Origin: UBA4207 sp964352405
Lineage (GTDB): Bacteria > Bdellovibrionota > Bacteriovoracia > Bacteriovoracales > Bacteriovoracaceae
Assembly (NCBI GenBank): GCA_964352405.1
Contig: CAYGRY010000034.1
Span: forward strand, 1 to 29,701
DNA: 29,701 bases
Direction: 5' to 3'
A program made the position numbers and the translations under genes. The notes below the pieces were generated by a model that was not told the origin of the DNA, ran no database searches, and saw nothing but the letters and a program-made list of their open reading frames with translations. How positions within the stretch are numbered: position 1 is the first letter of the stretch; every line of letters begins with the position of its first letter. This document shows positions 7,065-14,992 of the stretch, one piece after another.

Positions 7065-8218
7065 AGAGGGCTCCTTGGAGTTGTATCGATTAACATCTTT
7101 TTTAAGCCACTGAGCGGCGAATAAACATTTCCAATAATGCCAATAAAAATATCTGCTCGACGACGGTTTTCAGCTAAAAAGAAGCCTACAAAATTCGAGA
7201 TTGCGGTACTTTTTATAATCAATTGAAAAATTGTGTTTAGACGGTTTTTGTCATTGGTCACTTTTTTCTTTTCTCGTTGATATGCTTTAAGACAAAGAGC
7301 TAGATCTTGATGATCTTCTAGTGCATGTGCCAAAAGAAGAGTTGATTCGAATGCTCTTGTCATTCCCTCACCTGTTAAAGGATCAATAAAGCCAGCAGCA
7401 TCTCCAATTAAGGCAGCATTATGTGTCACCATACCAGTGACTTGATGACTAACTTTAGCAACAGAAGTTATTTCGCCAAATTGAGGATTTGATCCATATA
7501 ATTCTTTGAGTCTTGGGTGCTTGAGCAATTCTTTAATCAATTCATCTTTATTTTTCCAAGTTTTAAAGACTTCCTGATCTCCCACCCAACTAAGATTATC
7601 TTCGTTTTCATTTATAGGATTAATCCCAATATATCCGGCTTTGCCTAAGATGATCATCTCGCCGCGACGTTGGAAGTCGCTCTGTCTTTTAATATAGATA
7701 TGAAGGGCGACTTTTTTTTGTGTGCTCTTCTTTTGTAATTTAAGAGTTCTTGCAACTAAGGATTGTCTTCCATCAGCACCAATTAATAAGTCACCGTGAT
7801 GGCCATTTACTATCCAGCCATTTTCTTCGAGATTGATTTCTTTAATCATTTTGCCTCTGATGATTTCAATATCCATCGATAGCGCTTTGGTCATCAGTCG
7901 GTTTTCAAACTCTTGGCGATTAAGACTTAAGCCAAAACTTTTAGGAAAATCTGTTTCTATTAGGCAATTATTTGGAGCAGTAAGGTTCATTCCGTAGATT
8001 GGCTCAAAGCCTTTAAATAGGTCTTCATGCCCTAAGGATTTAGCACATTCGACTCCTAGCGGACTTAAATATTCCCCACACACTTTACGTTTAATAGTTG
8101 AATCCTTTTCCCATAGCTTTACCTTATGACCCATCTGACTAAGTTTGATAGCACAACTTAAACCGGCCAACCCCCCACCGATAATTAAGACATTGAGATG
8201 ATTTTTTGTTATTTGCAT
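7061..8218 (-). CDS. FAD-dependent oxidoreductase (geranylgeranyl-reductase/aromatic hydroxylase type)
   Basis: 385 aa. N-terminal Rossmann motif VLIIGGGLAGLSCA (G14-x-G16-xx-G19) ends in an acidic residue in LWEKD. The middle motif is LIGADGRQS (about 145-153), and the second FAD motif IGDAAGFIDPLTGEGMTRAF (271-290) is typical of group A flavoprotein monooxygenases and COG0644 reductases. It is the first gene of the operon; a GAGAGGA site lies 4 bases before the ATG, and its stop overlaps the PKS start (7061-7064). In Streptomyces the equivalent SrsC hydroxylates an alkylresorcinol to a quinone-forming product, so ring hydroxylation is my first guess. Reduction of double bonds in a prenyl or acyl chain is the alternative. 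Confidence 0.85.
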   Translation of the reverse strand: MQITKNHLNVLIIGGGLAGLSCAIKLSQMGHKVKLWEKDSTIKRKVCGEYLSPLGVECAKSLGHEDLFKGFEPIYGMNLTAPNNCLIETDFPKSFGLSLNRQEFENRLMTKALSMDIEIIRGKMIKEINLEENGWIVNGHHGDLLIGADGRQSLVARTLKLQKKSTQKKVALHIYIKRQSDFQRRGEMIILGKAGYIGINPINENEDNLSWVGDQEVFKTWKNKDELIKELLKHPRLKELYGSNPQFGEITSVAKVSHQVTGMVTHNAALIGDAAGFIDPLTGEGMTRAFESTLLLAHALEDHQDLALCLKAYQREKKKVTNDKNRLNTIFQLIIKSTAISNFVGFFLAENRRRADIFIGIIGNVYSPLSGLKKMLIDTTPRSPL

Positions 8219-8312
8219 ATTTTCCTCTCGACTATCTTGCGCTTTTTTTAAGGTATAATCTATCGAACATAAGTGATAGCCTTAATTAAAACAAAGAGTT
8301 AGAGTTAAAAAC
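8219..8312. promoter_or_regulatory. Divergent promoter region between the lipid operon and its LuxR-type regulator
   Basis: A 94-base gap between divergent genes. On the plus strand a perfect -10 box TATAAT lies at 8254-8259, giving a leader of about 45 bases for the regulator; no good -35 hexamer is seen at the proper spacing. CTATC (8260-8264) and GATAG (8275-8279) form an inverted repeat with a 10-base spacer just downstream of the -10. This is a candidate operator for the adjacent regulator. The operon side has a GAGAGGA ribosome site but no clear promoter to my eye. Confidence 0.45.
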
Positions 8313-8834
8313 ATGACAAATGTTAGATTAAAAATTGCATCAAAAGAACGCCTCGTTTTAGTCAGTTTATTTAGTATTATTGTCATTTCCATAAGTATTG
8401 ACCTTTATGGTGATATTCAAGAGAACCTTCCGCTTAAACACTTTATCCACGAACTGGGATTACTCTCCCTTTCATTTGTGGCAGCAATCTATCAAATGTT
8501 ACTTATTTTTAAGCGTGATCAAGAAATTACTGTATTCGCTTCTCGAATTATGGACTTAGAGGCGGAGAAGACTGCTTTTAAGCAGCATTTTGCGAAAGTT
8601 AAAAACGATTTTGCTCAAGTTCTCGACCAGCAATTTTTGGCGTGGGGACTATCTCCTGTTGAAAAAGATATTGCCCTACTTTTAATTAAGGGTATGGGAA
8701 TGAAGGAAATTTCTCAAACGAGAAACACTAGTGAGGGTACAGTCAGACAACAAGCTGCTACCATCTATCGCAAGAGTGGATTAATTGGACGAAAAGAGCT
8801 TGCTGCATTTTTTCTAGATGAGCTGTTTTCTTAA
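8313..8834 (+). CDS. Membrane-anchored LuxR/GerE-type transcriptional regulator
   Basis: 173 aa. Two predicted TM helices (about 13-31 and 45-66) are joined by a short loop, then a charged, probably coiled helix (about 68-108), then a LuxR-type HTH (about 111-173). The HTH opens with WGLSPVEKDIALLLIKGMGM, followed by KEISQTRNTSEGTVRQQAATIYRKSGLIGRKEL; the recognition helix is GTVRQQAATIYRKSG. There is no receiver or autoinducer domain, so the signal must come through the membrane part, the coil or a partner. It is divergent from the phenolic-lipid operon and is its probable regulator. It overlaps the convergent acetyltransferase gene by 4 bases (TTAA). Confidence 0.85.
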   Translation: MTNVRLKIASKERLVLVSLFSIIVISISIDLYGDIQENLPLKHFIHELGLLSLSFVAAIYQMLLIFKRDQEITVFASRIMDLEAEKTAFKQHFAKVKNDFAQVLDQQFLAWGLSPVEKDIALLLIKGMGMKEISQTRNTSEGTVRQQAATIYRKSGLIGRKELAAFFLDELFS

Positions 8835-9358
8835 ACCCAGTATCTGCAAGTATCAATTCCATTTTCATCTTTGAGCACGTTCTCAAGCTTTGCGCCAAGG
8901 CTCTCAATGATTTGAACGGAACCAGTATTGGTTGTGGCACATGTGATAAGAACTCTGTCTACTTGCAGCTGAAGTGAAAGATATTGATATCCAGCTTTTG
9001 CTAAAGCAAGACCGAAGCCATGCTTTCTAAACTTCTGGCTTACAGCATATCCCATATGCCCACCTCTTAAGCGTAGGTTTTCATTAAGTTCATGTCGAAG
9101 GTGAACTCGTCCAATAATTTGATCTTCTAAAAATCCATAAAGCATCGTTGAGGCTACAAAGTGAGAAGGAAGATTTATATTATTCTTATGATTATATAAA
9201 ATCTTGAGATGCTCCTCATGTGACATGCCTGGCTTCCAGTCAAAAGTCATCCAACTACGGTCTTCATGACTCCATTCAAGCAATGAATTTAAAAAAGATC
9301 TTTCATCTTGTGGCCCAAGTTCACGAATAATTAGCGAGGAATTTGTGGAAATTGACAT
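8831..9358 (-). CDS. GNAT-family N-acetyltransferase
   Basis: 175 aa, cytoplasmic. The acetyl-CoA-binding motif A region is visible as GGHMGYAVSQKFRKHGFGLALAKAG (about 98-122), with the R/Q-x-x-G-x-G/A-like turn KHGFGLA. It is preceded by a strand with IIGRVHLRHELNENL and followed by VLITCATTNTGSVQIIESLGAKLE, which is motif B. The pattern resembles the COG3981 group of predicted acetyltransferases. The acceptor is unknown. The gene shares its stop region with the convergent LuxR-type gene and does not look like part of the lipid operon. Confidence 0.85.
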   Translation of the reverse strand: MSISTNSSLIIRELGPQDERSFLNSLLEWSHEDRSWMTFDWKPGMSHEEHLKILYNHKNNINLPSHFVASTMLYGFLEDQIIGRVHLRHELNENLRLRGGHMGYAVSQKFRKHGFGLALAKAGYQYLSLQLQVDRVLITCATTNTGSVQIIESLGAKLENVLKDENGIDTCRYWV

Positions 9359-9390
9359 GCATTCACCGGCTGATCAAAAGGATAAAGCAA

Positions 9391-9720
9391 CTAACAATTA
9401 TCCTTACACACTTGATCAGACCTGCCCATACCTAGACGCCATAAAGTTACACCATCAGCATCAGCTTGAAGATCTGCAAGCTCTGCGTTTCCAGGACCTA
9501 CAACATCAGCAAGTTCCTTAAGAATCCCAAGCATGAACGAATCCTATGCCCCACATCTTCTGGCGAACATGCATGATAAAGAACAGTGCTTCCACTTATC
9601 TGTCGCATTTGGAATTTCGACTTGAGATTTTAATCGATTGGCATAAAAGAGTGAACACATCTTCGCTTGAAGACTAAAGCTTGAAGTAAATAGAAGAAAA
9701 GTAATGAATATCTTCACCAA
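9391..9720 (-). pseudogene. Small exported Cys-containing protein gene broken by one amber codon
   Basis: One frame runs from TTG/GTG (9718-9720 / 9715-9717) to TAG (9391-9393) with a single internal TAG at 9544-9546. Before it lies a signal peptide (VKIFITFLLFTSSFSLQAK), then MCSLFYANRLKSQ and a WKHCSLSCMFARRCGA core. After it, in the same frame, comes DSFMLGILKELADVVGPGNA, then ELADLQADADGV, ending DQVCKDNC. The H-C-x3-C pattern and the G-x2-KE-x2-D-x2-GPG-x-AE motif read continuously across the stop, which suggests a real gene of 109 codons with a recent nonsense mutation. I recognise the pattern only as a type of small Cys-paired domain in secreted proteins, and give no function. No strong ribosome site is seen. 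Confidence 0.7.
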
Positions 9721-9784
9721 TCTTTATCGGTCTAGATTGGTTAAAAGTTGACTTAAAAGCTTGAAAAATCATTGAACTAAATGG

Positions 9785-9815
9785 AAAAACAGGAGCAAAC
9801 CAGAGGCTCACTCCT
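9785..9815 (-). terminator. Possible terminator of the cysteine-protease gene
   Basis: On the minus strand AGGAG (9815-9811) and CTCCT (9795-9791) can pair, with an alternative inner GAGC/GCTC pairing. One G is followed by five T (9789-9785). It begins 14 bases after the stop of the protease gene. The long loop makes it a moderate candidate. Confidence 0.45.
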
Positions 9816-9828
9816 ATTTTGTGACTAA

Positions 9829-10920
9829 TTACAGATTGAAATAATAAAAAGAACCGTAGTCTTGAGCGTACTGTTGAGTCATCGTGCCATAACCTGGACG
9901 ATTAACTTCATCGATCATAGCATCAACACCAAAGCTTCCTGTTCCCCAAGAGTTTTTGAAATAATAAACACCTTTTAATTTAAAAGTCTTCATTGTTCCA
10001 TCAGTCATCTTTACTGGGAAATCAATAACAACACTATCATCATAACCAACTAGAAGAATTGAGTGACCTGCTCTCTTTGTTGGAGACTTAGCCGCATCCA
10101 TTGAACCTGGGAATGGGTATCCTACTATGCCTTTTGACCAATGATCCATGTTGCGAGAAATATCTAGGCTCTCAGCTGTACGATGGTTCCAAGCACCATA
10201 ATAAAATGTTTGCTCTAAAATGACTGGAATACCTTGATCAAGTAACGCCTTAACTTGAGCTGTACTATAAAGTGTATTGTAAGTTGATGATGTTAAGTTT
10301 TCAGCCTTGAATTGAGCAGCATCTTTTCTTGCAGCTACGTATTCAGGATCAAAGTAAGGCTTTGATTCATCAAGTAGATCAGCATCCGCTCTATAGCGTT
10401 GACTTGGATCATGGTGAACGATTAAACATGAATCTTTTTGAGTACCAGTTAGGTATCCACATCTTTTAGTTGCAAGAGTTCCTTGAAAAGTAGCCCAGTT
10501 ATCACCGATATAAGGAAGAACTGTTTCATCCGCCATGCCAGTACTTTTAATTGAAGCAAAGTTTTTTGTCGCGTAAGAACCGTCACTCGTTGAACCAGCA
10601 TTTACATTATATTGAAGAAACTCTTCAGATAAATCAGCGTCACCATTACTAAGGCCCTTTATATTTAAAAGACCTTCAATCAATGCTGCTGCAGAAAAAA
10701 TCGAGCATGTTCCACGTGAACCTTGAGAGCGAACATCTGTCATAAAATCAATAACAGTATTTGTATCAGACTTACCCTTTAATCCCTTTGCAGAGGCTGC
10801 ATCATCAACTGCTTTAACAAGATTTGGATAAGGGGCATCAAGATAGGCGCCATCTTCATTGGCGTAAAGTGAAGTGATGCCAGACATAGCGAGAACGCTA
10901 GCAAATAAGAAATGCTTCAT
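9829..10920 (-). CDS. Exported papain-like (C1A) cysteine peptidase
   Basis: 363 aa. Signal peptide MKHFLFASVLAMSGITSLYA (1-20), then a short propeptide-like stretch to about residue 58. The papain triad is complete: oxyanion Q66 and nucleophile C72 in SQGSRGTCSIFSAAA, H286 in RAGHSILLVGYDD and N323 in VYYFKNSWGTGSFG. Cys residues at 154 and 165 may form a disulfide. The AAAGGAG site lies 6 bases before the ATG. Both neighbours are divergent or separate units, so it is monocistronic. The absence of a lipobox and presence of a Sec signal place it in the periplasm or outside the cell. Digestion of prey or environmental protein is a reasonable but unproven role. Confidence 0.92.
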   Translation of the reverse strand: MKHFLFASVLAMSGITSLYANEDGAYLDAPYPNLVKAVDDAASAKGLKGKSDTNTVIDFMTDVRSQGSRGTCSIFSAAALIEGLLNIKGLSNGDADLSEEFLQYNVNAGSTSDGSYATKNFASIKSTGMADETVLPYIGDNWATFQGTLATKRCGYLTGTQKDSCLIVHHDPSQRYRADADLLDESKPYFDPEYVAARKDAAQFKAENLTSSTYNTLYSTAQVKALLDQGIPVILEQTFYYGAWNHRTAESLDISRNMDHWSKGIVGYPFPGSMDAAKSPTKRAGHSILLVGYDDSVVIDFPVKMTDGTMKTFKLKGVYYFKNSWGTGSFGVDAMIDEVNRPGYGTMTQQYAQDYGSFYYFNL

Positions 10921-11133
10921 AGAAACTCCTTTTAGAGTTTAAAATTGTGTTGGGCGGGTTCTACAAAATCCATTTGAGTATGGCAGGCCGTGTGCTGAAA
11001 TAATTACACAGTATAAATATTCAAATTTTTACGGATTTCCAGTAAGCTACATTGCTTTTAAACAAAATTAGATAATGACTATCTGCATAGCTTTCGGCAT
11101 TATGCACGCCGGGGAAACATTGAAGAGAGAAGT

Positions 11134-12522
11134 TTGACACTAACGTTGGAGTTATTAGTGGAAGTACTAGGCGTCATCTTATCTCTTATTGGTCTTATGT
11201 TTTTTGCCTACAAAGGTATTAACGTCCTTATTCTCGCCCCGATCATGGCGTTGTTCGCGGCCCTATGGCAAAGCGATGGCCCACTGCTTGCGACCTATAC
11301 CCAAATCTATATGCCAGCGCTTGGTAGTTATCTCTTACAATACTTTCCATTATTTTTATTAGGCGCCATTTTTGGCAAGATCATGAGTGCTTCGGGTGCA
11401 GCTTCAAGTATTGGCCAACTGATTGCTAAAGCTGTTGGAACTGAACGAGCAATTACTGCAGTCGTTATTGCATGTGCTCTACTTACATATGGTGGAGTCT
11501 CGTTGTTTGTCGTTGCATTTTGTATGTACCCAATTGCTCAAAATCTATTTGCAAAAGCAAATGTTTCAGCACGACTAATTCCTGGCGCTATCGCCCTTGG
11601 TTCTTTTACATTTACGATGACAGCCCTACCAGGAACTCCTGCCATTCAAAATGCTATTCCAATGCCTTATTTTGGAACGACTGCCTTTGCAGCTCCAGGG
11701 CTTGGAACAATTGGTGGTTTGCTAATGCTTATTCTTGGACTTCTATGGCTCAACCGTAGGGCTAAAATTGTAGAATACGAAGAGCTCATTGATCACAATT
11801 TAAAAACTTTAAAAGCTGAACCAAACCCTTATATTTCATTAATACCTTTAGTGATTGTTATCCTTGGTAACTACTTGTTTGTTTCACATATTTTTCCTGC
11901 CATGGATTTAAGTTTCCTTGCTGATACTAAGTGGGGTGGAATTTCAGCTTCTAAAGTGACAGGACTTTGGTCATTAATTATTTCGTTAACCTTGGCAATA
12001 ATTGTTCTACTTGGCTTAACAAGAAAATTCCTAGACTCACCTATTAAATCCCTAAACCAAGGAACAATGGACAGTCTTCTTCCAATTTTCAATACCGCTT
12101 CCGAAGTTGGTTACGGTGCTTGTATTGCTTCATTTGCTTCATTTGCGCTTATTAAAAATGGCGTTCTAGGAATTGCACCAACGATGCCATTGATTTCTGA
12201 AGCGGTGGCGATTAATGCTCTTGCAGGGATTACAGGCTCAGCATCTGGAGGACTTAGTATTGCACTTCAAGCCTTAGCTGAGACTTATATGCAAATGGCA
12301 CAATCAGCAGGTATCAATCCTGAACTTCTTCACCGAGTAGCTTCAATGTCTTGTGGAGGTTTTGATACGCTTCCGCATAATGGAGCCGTTATTACCCTAC
12401 TGGGAATTTGTGGCATGACTCATAAGAAATCATATAAAGATATTTTCATGGTCGCGGTGGTCTTTCCGTTTATCGCAACGTCCATCGTTGTGATCTTGGG
12501 AACATTGTTTGGGTCTTTCTAA
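11134..12522 (+). CDS. GntP-family proton symporter, likely for 3-hydroxybutyrate
   Basis: 462 aa, almost wholly hydrophobic, 12 or more TM segments. The GntP family pattern is visible in LGAIFGKIMSASGAASSIGQ (near 75-95), GGVSLFVVAFCMYPIAQNLF and the conserved loop TMTALPGTPAIQNAIPMPYF (about 161-180). Near the end comes ITGSASGGLSIALQAL and a conserved CGGFDTLPHNGAVITLLGI. The start is TTG, chosen because AGAGAGAAG lies 3-11 bases upstream and no ATG fits. Family members import gluconate or other short hydroxy acids. The convergent neighbours are 3-hydroxybutyrate dehydrogenase and PHB depolymerase, so uptake of 3-hydroxybutyrate is the likely role. Confidence 0.88.
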   Translation: MTLTLELLVEVLGVILSLIGLMFFAYKGINVLILAPIMALFAALWQSDGPLLATYTQIYMPALGSYLLQYFPLFLLGAIFGKIMSASGAASSIGQLIAKAVGTERAITAVVIACALLTYGGVSLFVVAFCMYPIAQNLFAKANVSARLIPGAIALGSFTFTMTALPGTPAIQNAIPMPYFGTTAFAAPGLGTIGGLLMLILGLLWLNRRAKIVEYEELIDHNLKTLKAEPNPYISLIPLVIVILGNYLFVSHIFPAMDLSFLADTKWGGISASKVTGLWSLIISLTLAIIVLLGLTRKFLDSPIKSLNQGTMDSLLPIFNTASEVGYGACIASFASFALIKNGVLGIAPTMPLISEAVAINALAGITGSASGGLSIALQALAETYMQMAQSAGINPELLHRVASMSCGGFDTLPHNGAVITLLGICGMTHKKSYKDIFMVAVVFPFIATSIVVILGTLFGSF

Positions 12523-12529
12523 AGACCCA
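12510..12529. other. Hairpin over two convergent stop codons
   Basis: TGGGTCTTT (12510-12518) and AAAGACCCA (12521-12529) are perfect inverted repeats separated by only CT. The stop codons of the permease gene (TAA, 12520-12522) and the dehydrogenase gene (TAG on minus, 12521-12519) lie in its centre. No T-run follows on either strand, so it is not a standard intrinsic terminator. It could protect 3' ends or help terminate both genes by another route. Confidence 0.5.
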
Positions 12530-13265
12530 TTCCCCAGCCACCTGAAATATTAAAAGCTTCACCAGTGATAGTGTTCGCCTTTTCTGAAACTAGAAATGAA
12601 ACCATCTCAGCAACCTGGGATGGATCAGTTAGTTTTTTAATGTTTTGTGCTTTTAAGAAGACTTGTTCTAAAACTTCTTTCTCAGAAAGATTATTAAGTT
12701 TCATTTGGCTTTCAACTTGAGCACGCATAAGCGGAGTATCAACAAAGCCCGGACAAATCGTATTAACGGTTATACCAAACTCTGCCCCTTCCATTGCCAT
12801 AACCTTGGCAAAACCAAGAACACCATGTTTTGCCGCTACGTAGGCTGCTTTATAAGGGCTTGCAAGCTTACCGTGAACTGAACTGATATTGATCACACGA
12901 CCGTGACCATTTGATTTCATATCCGCTAATACGGCCTTAGAACAAAGAAATGTCCCGGTCAGAAGGACACCGATTAACAGGTCCCATTTCTCTTTAGGAA
13001 AATCTTCGATTGGAGACATAAACTGCAAACCACAGTTATTAACAAGAACGCAAGCTGGCCCTGCTAGATCTTTAACTTTTGCATAGGCAAGATTAACGGC
13101 CTCTTCACTTGAGACGTCACAAGAGATAGAGGTCACACCAAGTTGATCAGATTCTGGAAGACGAAGATCAAAATTAAAAACTTTATAATCTTCACTTACT
13201 AGTTGCTTGGCGATAGCAGCACCAATTCCACTAGTAGCACCGGTGACGATGGCAACTTTAATCAT
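12519..13265 (-). CDS. 3-hydroxybutyrate dehydrogenase (short-chain dehydrogenase)
   Basis: 248 aa, the normal SDR size. Oxidises D-3-hydroxybutyrate to acetoacetate with NAD+. Cofactor motif TGATSGIGAAIA (8-19), NNCG at 76-79, catalytic S129 in INISSVHG, and Y142-xxx-K146 in YKAAYVAAKHG. The stretch SVHGKLASPYKAAYVAAKHG is characteristic of the hydroxybutyrate dehydrogenase subgroup, and a C-terminal NISGGWGMGL ends the chain as in that group. It starts 3 bases after the depolymerase stop, so polymer cleavage and monomer oxidation are co-transcribed. The stop overlaps the convergent permease gene by 4 bases. Confidence 0.92.
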   Translation of the reverse strand: MIKVAIVTGATSGIGAAIAKQLVSEDYKVFNFDLRLPESDQLGVTSISCDVSSEEAVNLAYAKVKDLAGPACVLVNNCGLQFMSPIEDFPKEKWDLLIGVLLTGTFLCSKAVLADMKSNGHGRVINISSVHGKLASPYKAAYVAAKHGVLGFAKVMAMEGAEFGITVNTICPGFVDTPLMRAQVESQMKLNNLSEKEVLEQVFLKAQNIKKLTDPSQVAEMVSFLVSEKANTITGEAFNISGGWGMGL

Positions 13266-13268
13266 GCC

Positions 13269-14261
13269 TTACTCCATTTCTTCTAATTGAATGCTTTGAT
13301 CGAAAAACTGATCGATGATTTTCTTAACAGCCGATATCTGTGCACCATCTTTTGTCGCAAAATTTAAACCTGAATATCCCCACCAATCCCAGCAGCCTCG
13401 AGGATTACCTAACCATTCATCAACTTCGACTTGAGGATAAACAACGACGATATTATTGGCTTCGGCCCATTCATTAAGACCAGTGTTTTTAAAATATGTT
13501 TCACCAATGAGTGAGATGGTCTGTCTACAGCCGTGAAATGAAACATGCAGCTTACAACGTTGTCCACGCTGGCAAGCATTTGGAATATAGGCATAACCTT
13601 TATCGTTCATCGAAGGGGCTGTTGGCTGATTAAATTGAAAAAAGTTTTTAAGAATAAGTTTAGCCGGTTTATTTAATTCGCCAAATAGATGCTCGAGTAA
13701 ATCTCCCGCGGAATCATATCCACAAGCGCTTACCCACGGAGAACGGCTAGGAGTTTGACAAGAGTTTCCGTAATCAAGAGTTGGTAAAGCATGTCCAACT
13801 GGAAATTTAGAAATGTATCGAATAGATTCATCTTCTAGACCCGCTGATAGATAAAAATTTACATTTTCATCAACCACTTCTGGCATAACAGTCTGATCAA
13901 ACTTTCCACTTAGTATAAAGACTTTGTCGTCTTTCAAATTCGATAACGAGTCAATGAGACCAAGGTCTTCAAAATTTTTGGCCATATTAAAAAAGGAAGA
14001 ACCGTTAGGAATATTATGCGGGCGATTCATGCACTCACCTAATGCTGAGAGGACATTACCGCGTGAGCAAAAAAAAGGGCCAGAAGCTAACATCGCCGCG
14101 CCATCAATTAGACTTGAGTGAGCAATATGCATTTGGTTAGCCATGAAGCCACCAGCTGAAATCCCAGAAACTGTAACGCGCTTAGCAATATTCAAACGAG
14201 CATTAGCCGCTTGCAATGTCAGCGCAGTGAAAATACTTAGCCAAATGATCTTTGTTCGCAC
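13269..14261 (-). CDS. Exported poly(3-hydroxybutyrate) depolymerase-like esterase
   Basis: 330 aa from a GTG start at 14259-14261. I chose this over the ATG at 14301-14303 because GGGGAG lies 8 bases upstream and the protein then opens with a clean signal peptide (VRTKIIWLSIFTALTLQAANA). The lipase box is near the N-terminus, VSGISAGGFMANQMH with S35. D122 (SGKFDQTV) and H157 (FPVGHALPT) are the matching acid and base, and LHVSFHGCRQ near the C-terminus is the oxyanion loop. This order is that of the circularly permuted PHB depolymerases of the COG3509/Penicillium type. Several Cys suggest disulfides. No separate substrate-binding domain is seen. Followed after 7 bases by the dehydrogenase ATG. 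Confidence 0.88.
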   Translation of the reverse strand: MRTKIIWLSIFTALTLQAANARLNIAKRVTVSGISAGGFMANQMHIAHSSLIDGAAMLASGPFFCSRGNVLSALGECMNRPHNIPNGSSFFNMAKNFEDLGLIDSLSNLKDDKVFILSGKFDQTVMPEVVDENVNFYLSAGLEDESIRYISKFPVGHALPTLDYGNSCQTPSRSPWVSACGYDSAGDLLEHLFGELNKPAKLILKNFFQFNQPTAPSMNDKGYAYIPNACQRGQRCKLHVSFHGCRQTISLIGETYFKNTGLNEWAEANNIVVVYPQVEVDEWLGNPRGCWDWWGYSGLNFATKDGAQISAVKKIIDQFFDQSIQLEEME

Positions 14262-14333
14262 TTTGCCTACTCCCCTTTCCAGTGATTGAACGCTACGATC
14301 CAATCAATTAATTGGCAAGGGAAGGAGTACTTT

Positions 14334-14984
14334 ATGGACTTTAATACTGATCGTTTTATCAATGACTTAAACTGGCGATACGCCACAAAGATGTTTGACT
14401 CCACTAAAAAGCTAGCACAAAAAGATTGGTTAGTTTTAGAGGAGTCTCTACGCCTGTCTCCTTCTTCCTATGGGCTTCAGCCATGGAAGTTTCTAGTAGT
14501 TCAAAATAAGGATCTACGAGCTAAGCTTAAAGAGGTTTCTTGGAACCAGACTCAAGTCGTGGACTGCTCTCACTACGTTGTTTTTACAACTTTAAAAACA
14601 GTCACTAAAGAAAATGTTGATGAGTTTGTTGCTGATATCGCCAAGCAAAGAGGTGTAACAGTTGAAAGTCTTCAGGGCTATAGAAATGCTATTATCGGCG
14701 ATATCGTCGAAGGGCCAAGAAATGAAATCGCTCAATCATGGGCCCAGCGCCAGTCTTATATTGCGATGGGAAATCTCATGAATGCTGCTGCTCAAATGAG
14801 AATTGATACTTGCCCGCTTGAAGGCTTAGATCCAAGTGCTTATGACAAGATTTTGAATCTTGAAAATACTGAATATGCTACGGTTGCGGCAGTGGCTGTT
14901 GGTTACCGTCACGTCGATGATAAGTACAAAGATATTAAAAAAGTTCGTTTTGCTAAAGATCGAGTTATTCAATTTATTAATTAA
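14334..14984 (+). CDS. NfsB-like NAD(P)H-dependent FMN nitroreductase
   Basis: 216 aa, the normal size. The ATG at 14334 follows AAGGAG by 6 bases; a longer in-frame start at 14286 lacks such a site and runs into the divergent promoter. Family features: NWRYATKMFDSTKKL (about 12-26), the FMN-phosphate region LRLSPSSYGLQPWKFLVVQN (38-57), AQRQSYIAMGNLMNAAAQM with the helix that lines the flavin, and DTCPLEGLDPSAYDKIL with the conserved P-x-G/E segment. It reduces nitroaromatics or quinones with NAD(P)H in known members. The natural substrate is unknown. The DUF1993 gene starts 8 bases downstream in the same operon. Confidence 0.92.
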   Translation: MDFNTDRFINDLNWRYATKMFDSTKKLAQKDWLVLEESLRLSPSSYGLQPWKFLVVQNKDLRAKLKEVSWNQTQVVDCSHYVVFTTLKTVTKENVDEFVADIAKQRGVTVESLQGYRNAIIGDIVEGPRNEIAQSWAQRQSYIAMGNLMNAAAQMRIDTCPLEGLDPSAYDKILNLENTEYATVAAVAVGYRHVDDKYKDIKKVRFAKDRVIQFIN

Positions 14985-14992
14985 GGATAAAA

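Noticed and set aside
14262..14303. Longer N-terminus of the PHB depolymerase (ATG at 14301)
   Set aside because: It would add 14 charged residues before the signal peptide and cover the divergent promoter; the GTG has a much better ribosome site.
14286..14333. Longer N-terminus of the nitroreductase
   Set aside because: No ribosome site; AAGGAG and family length favour the ATG at 14334.
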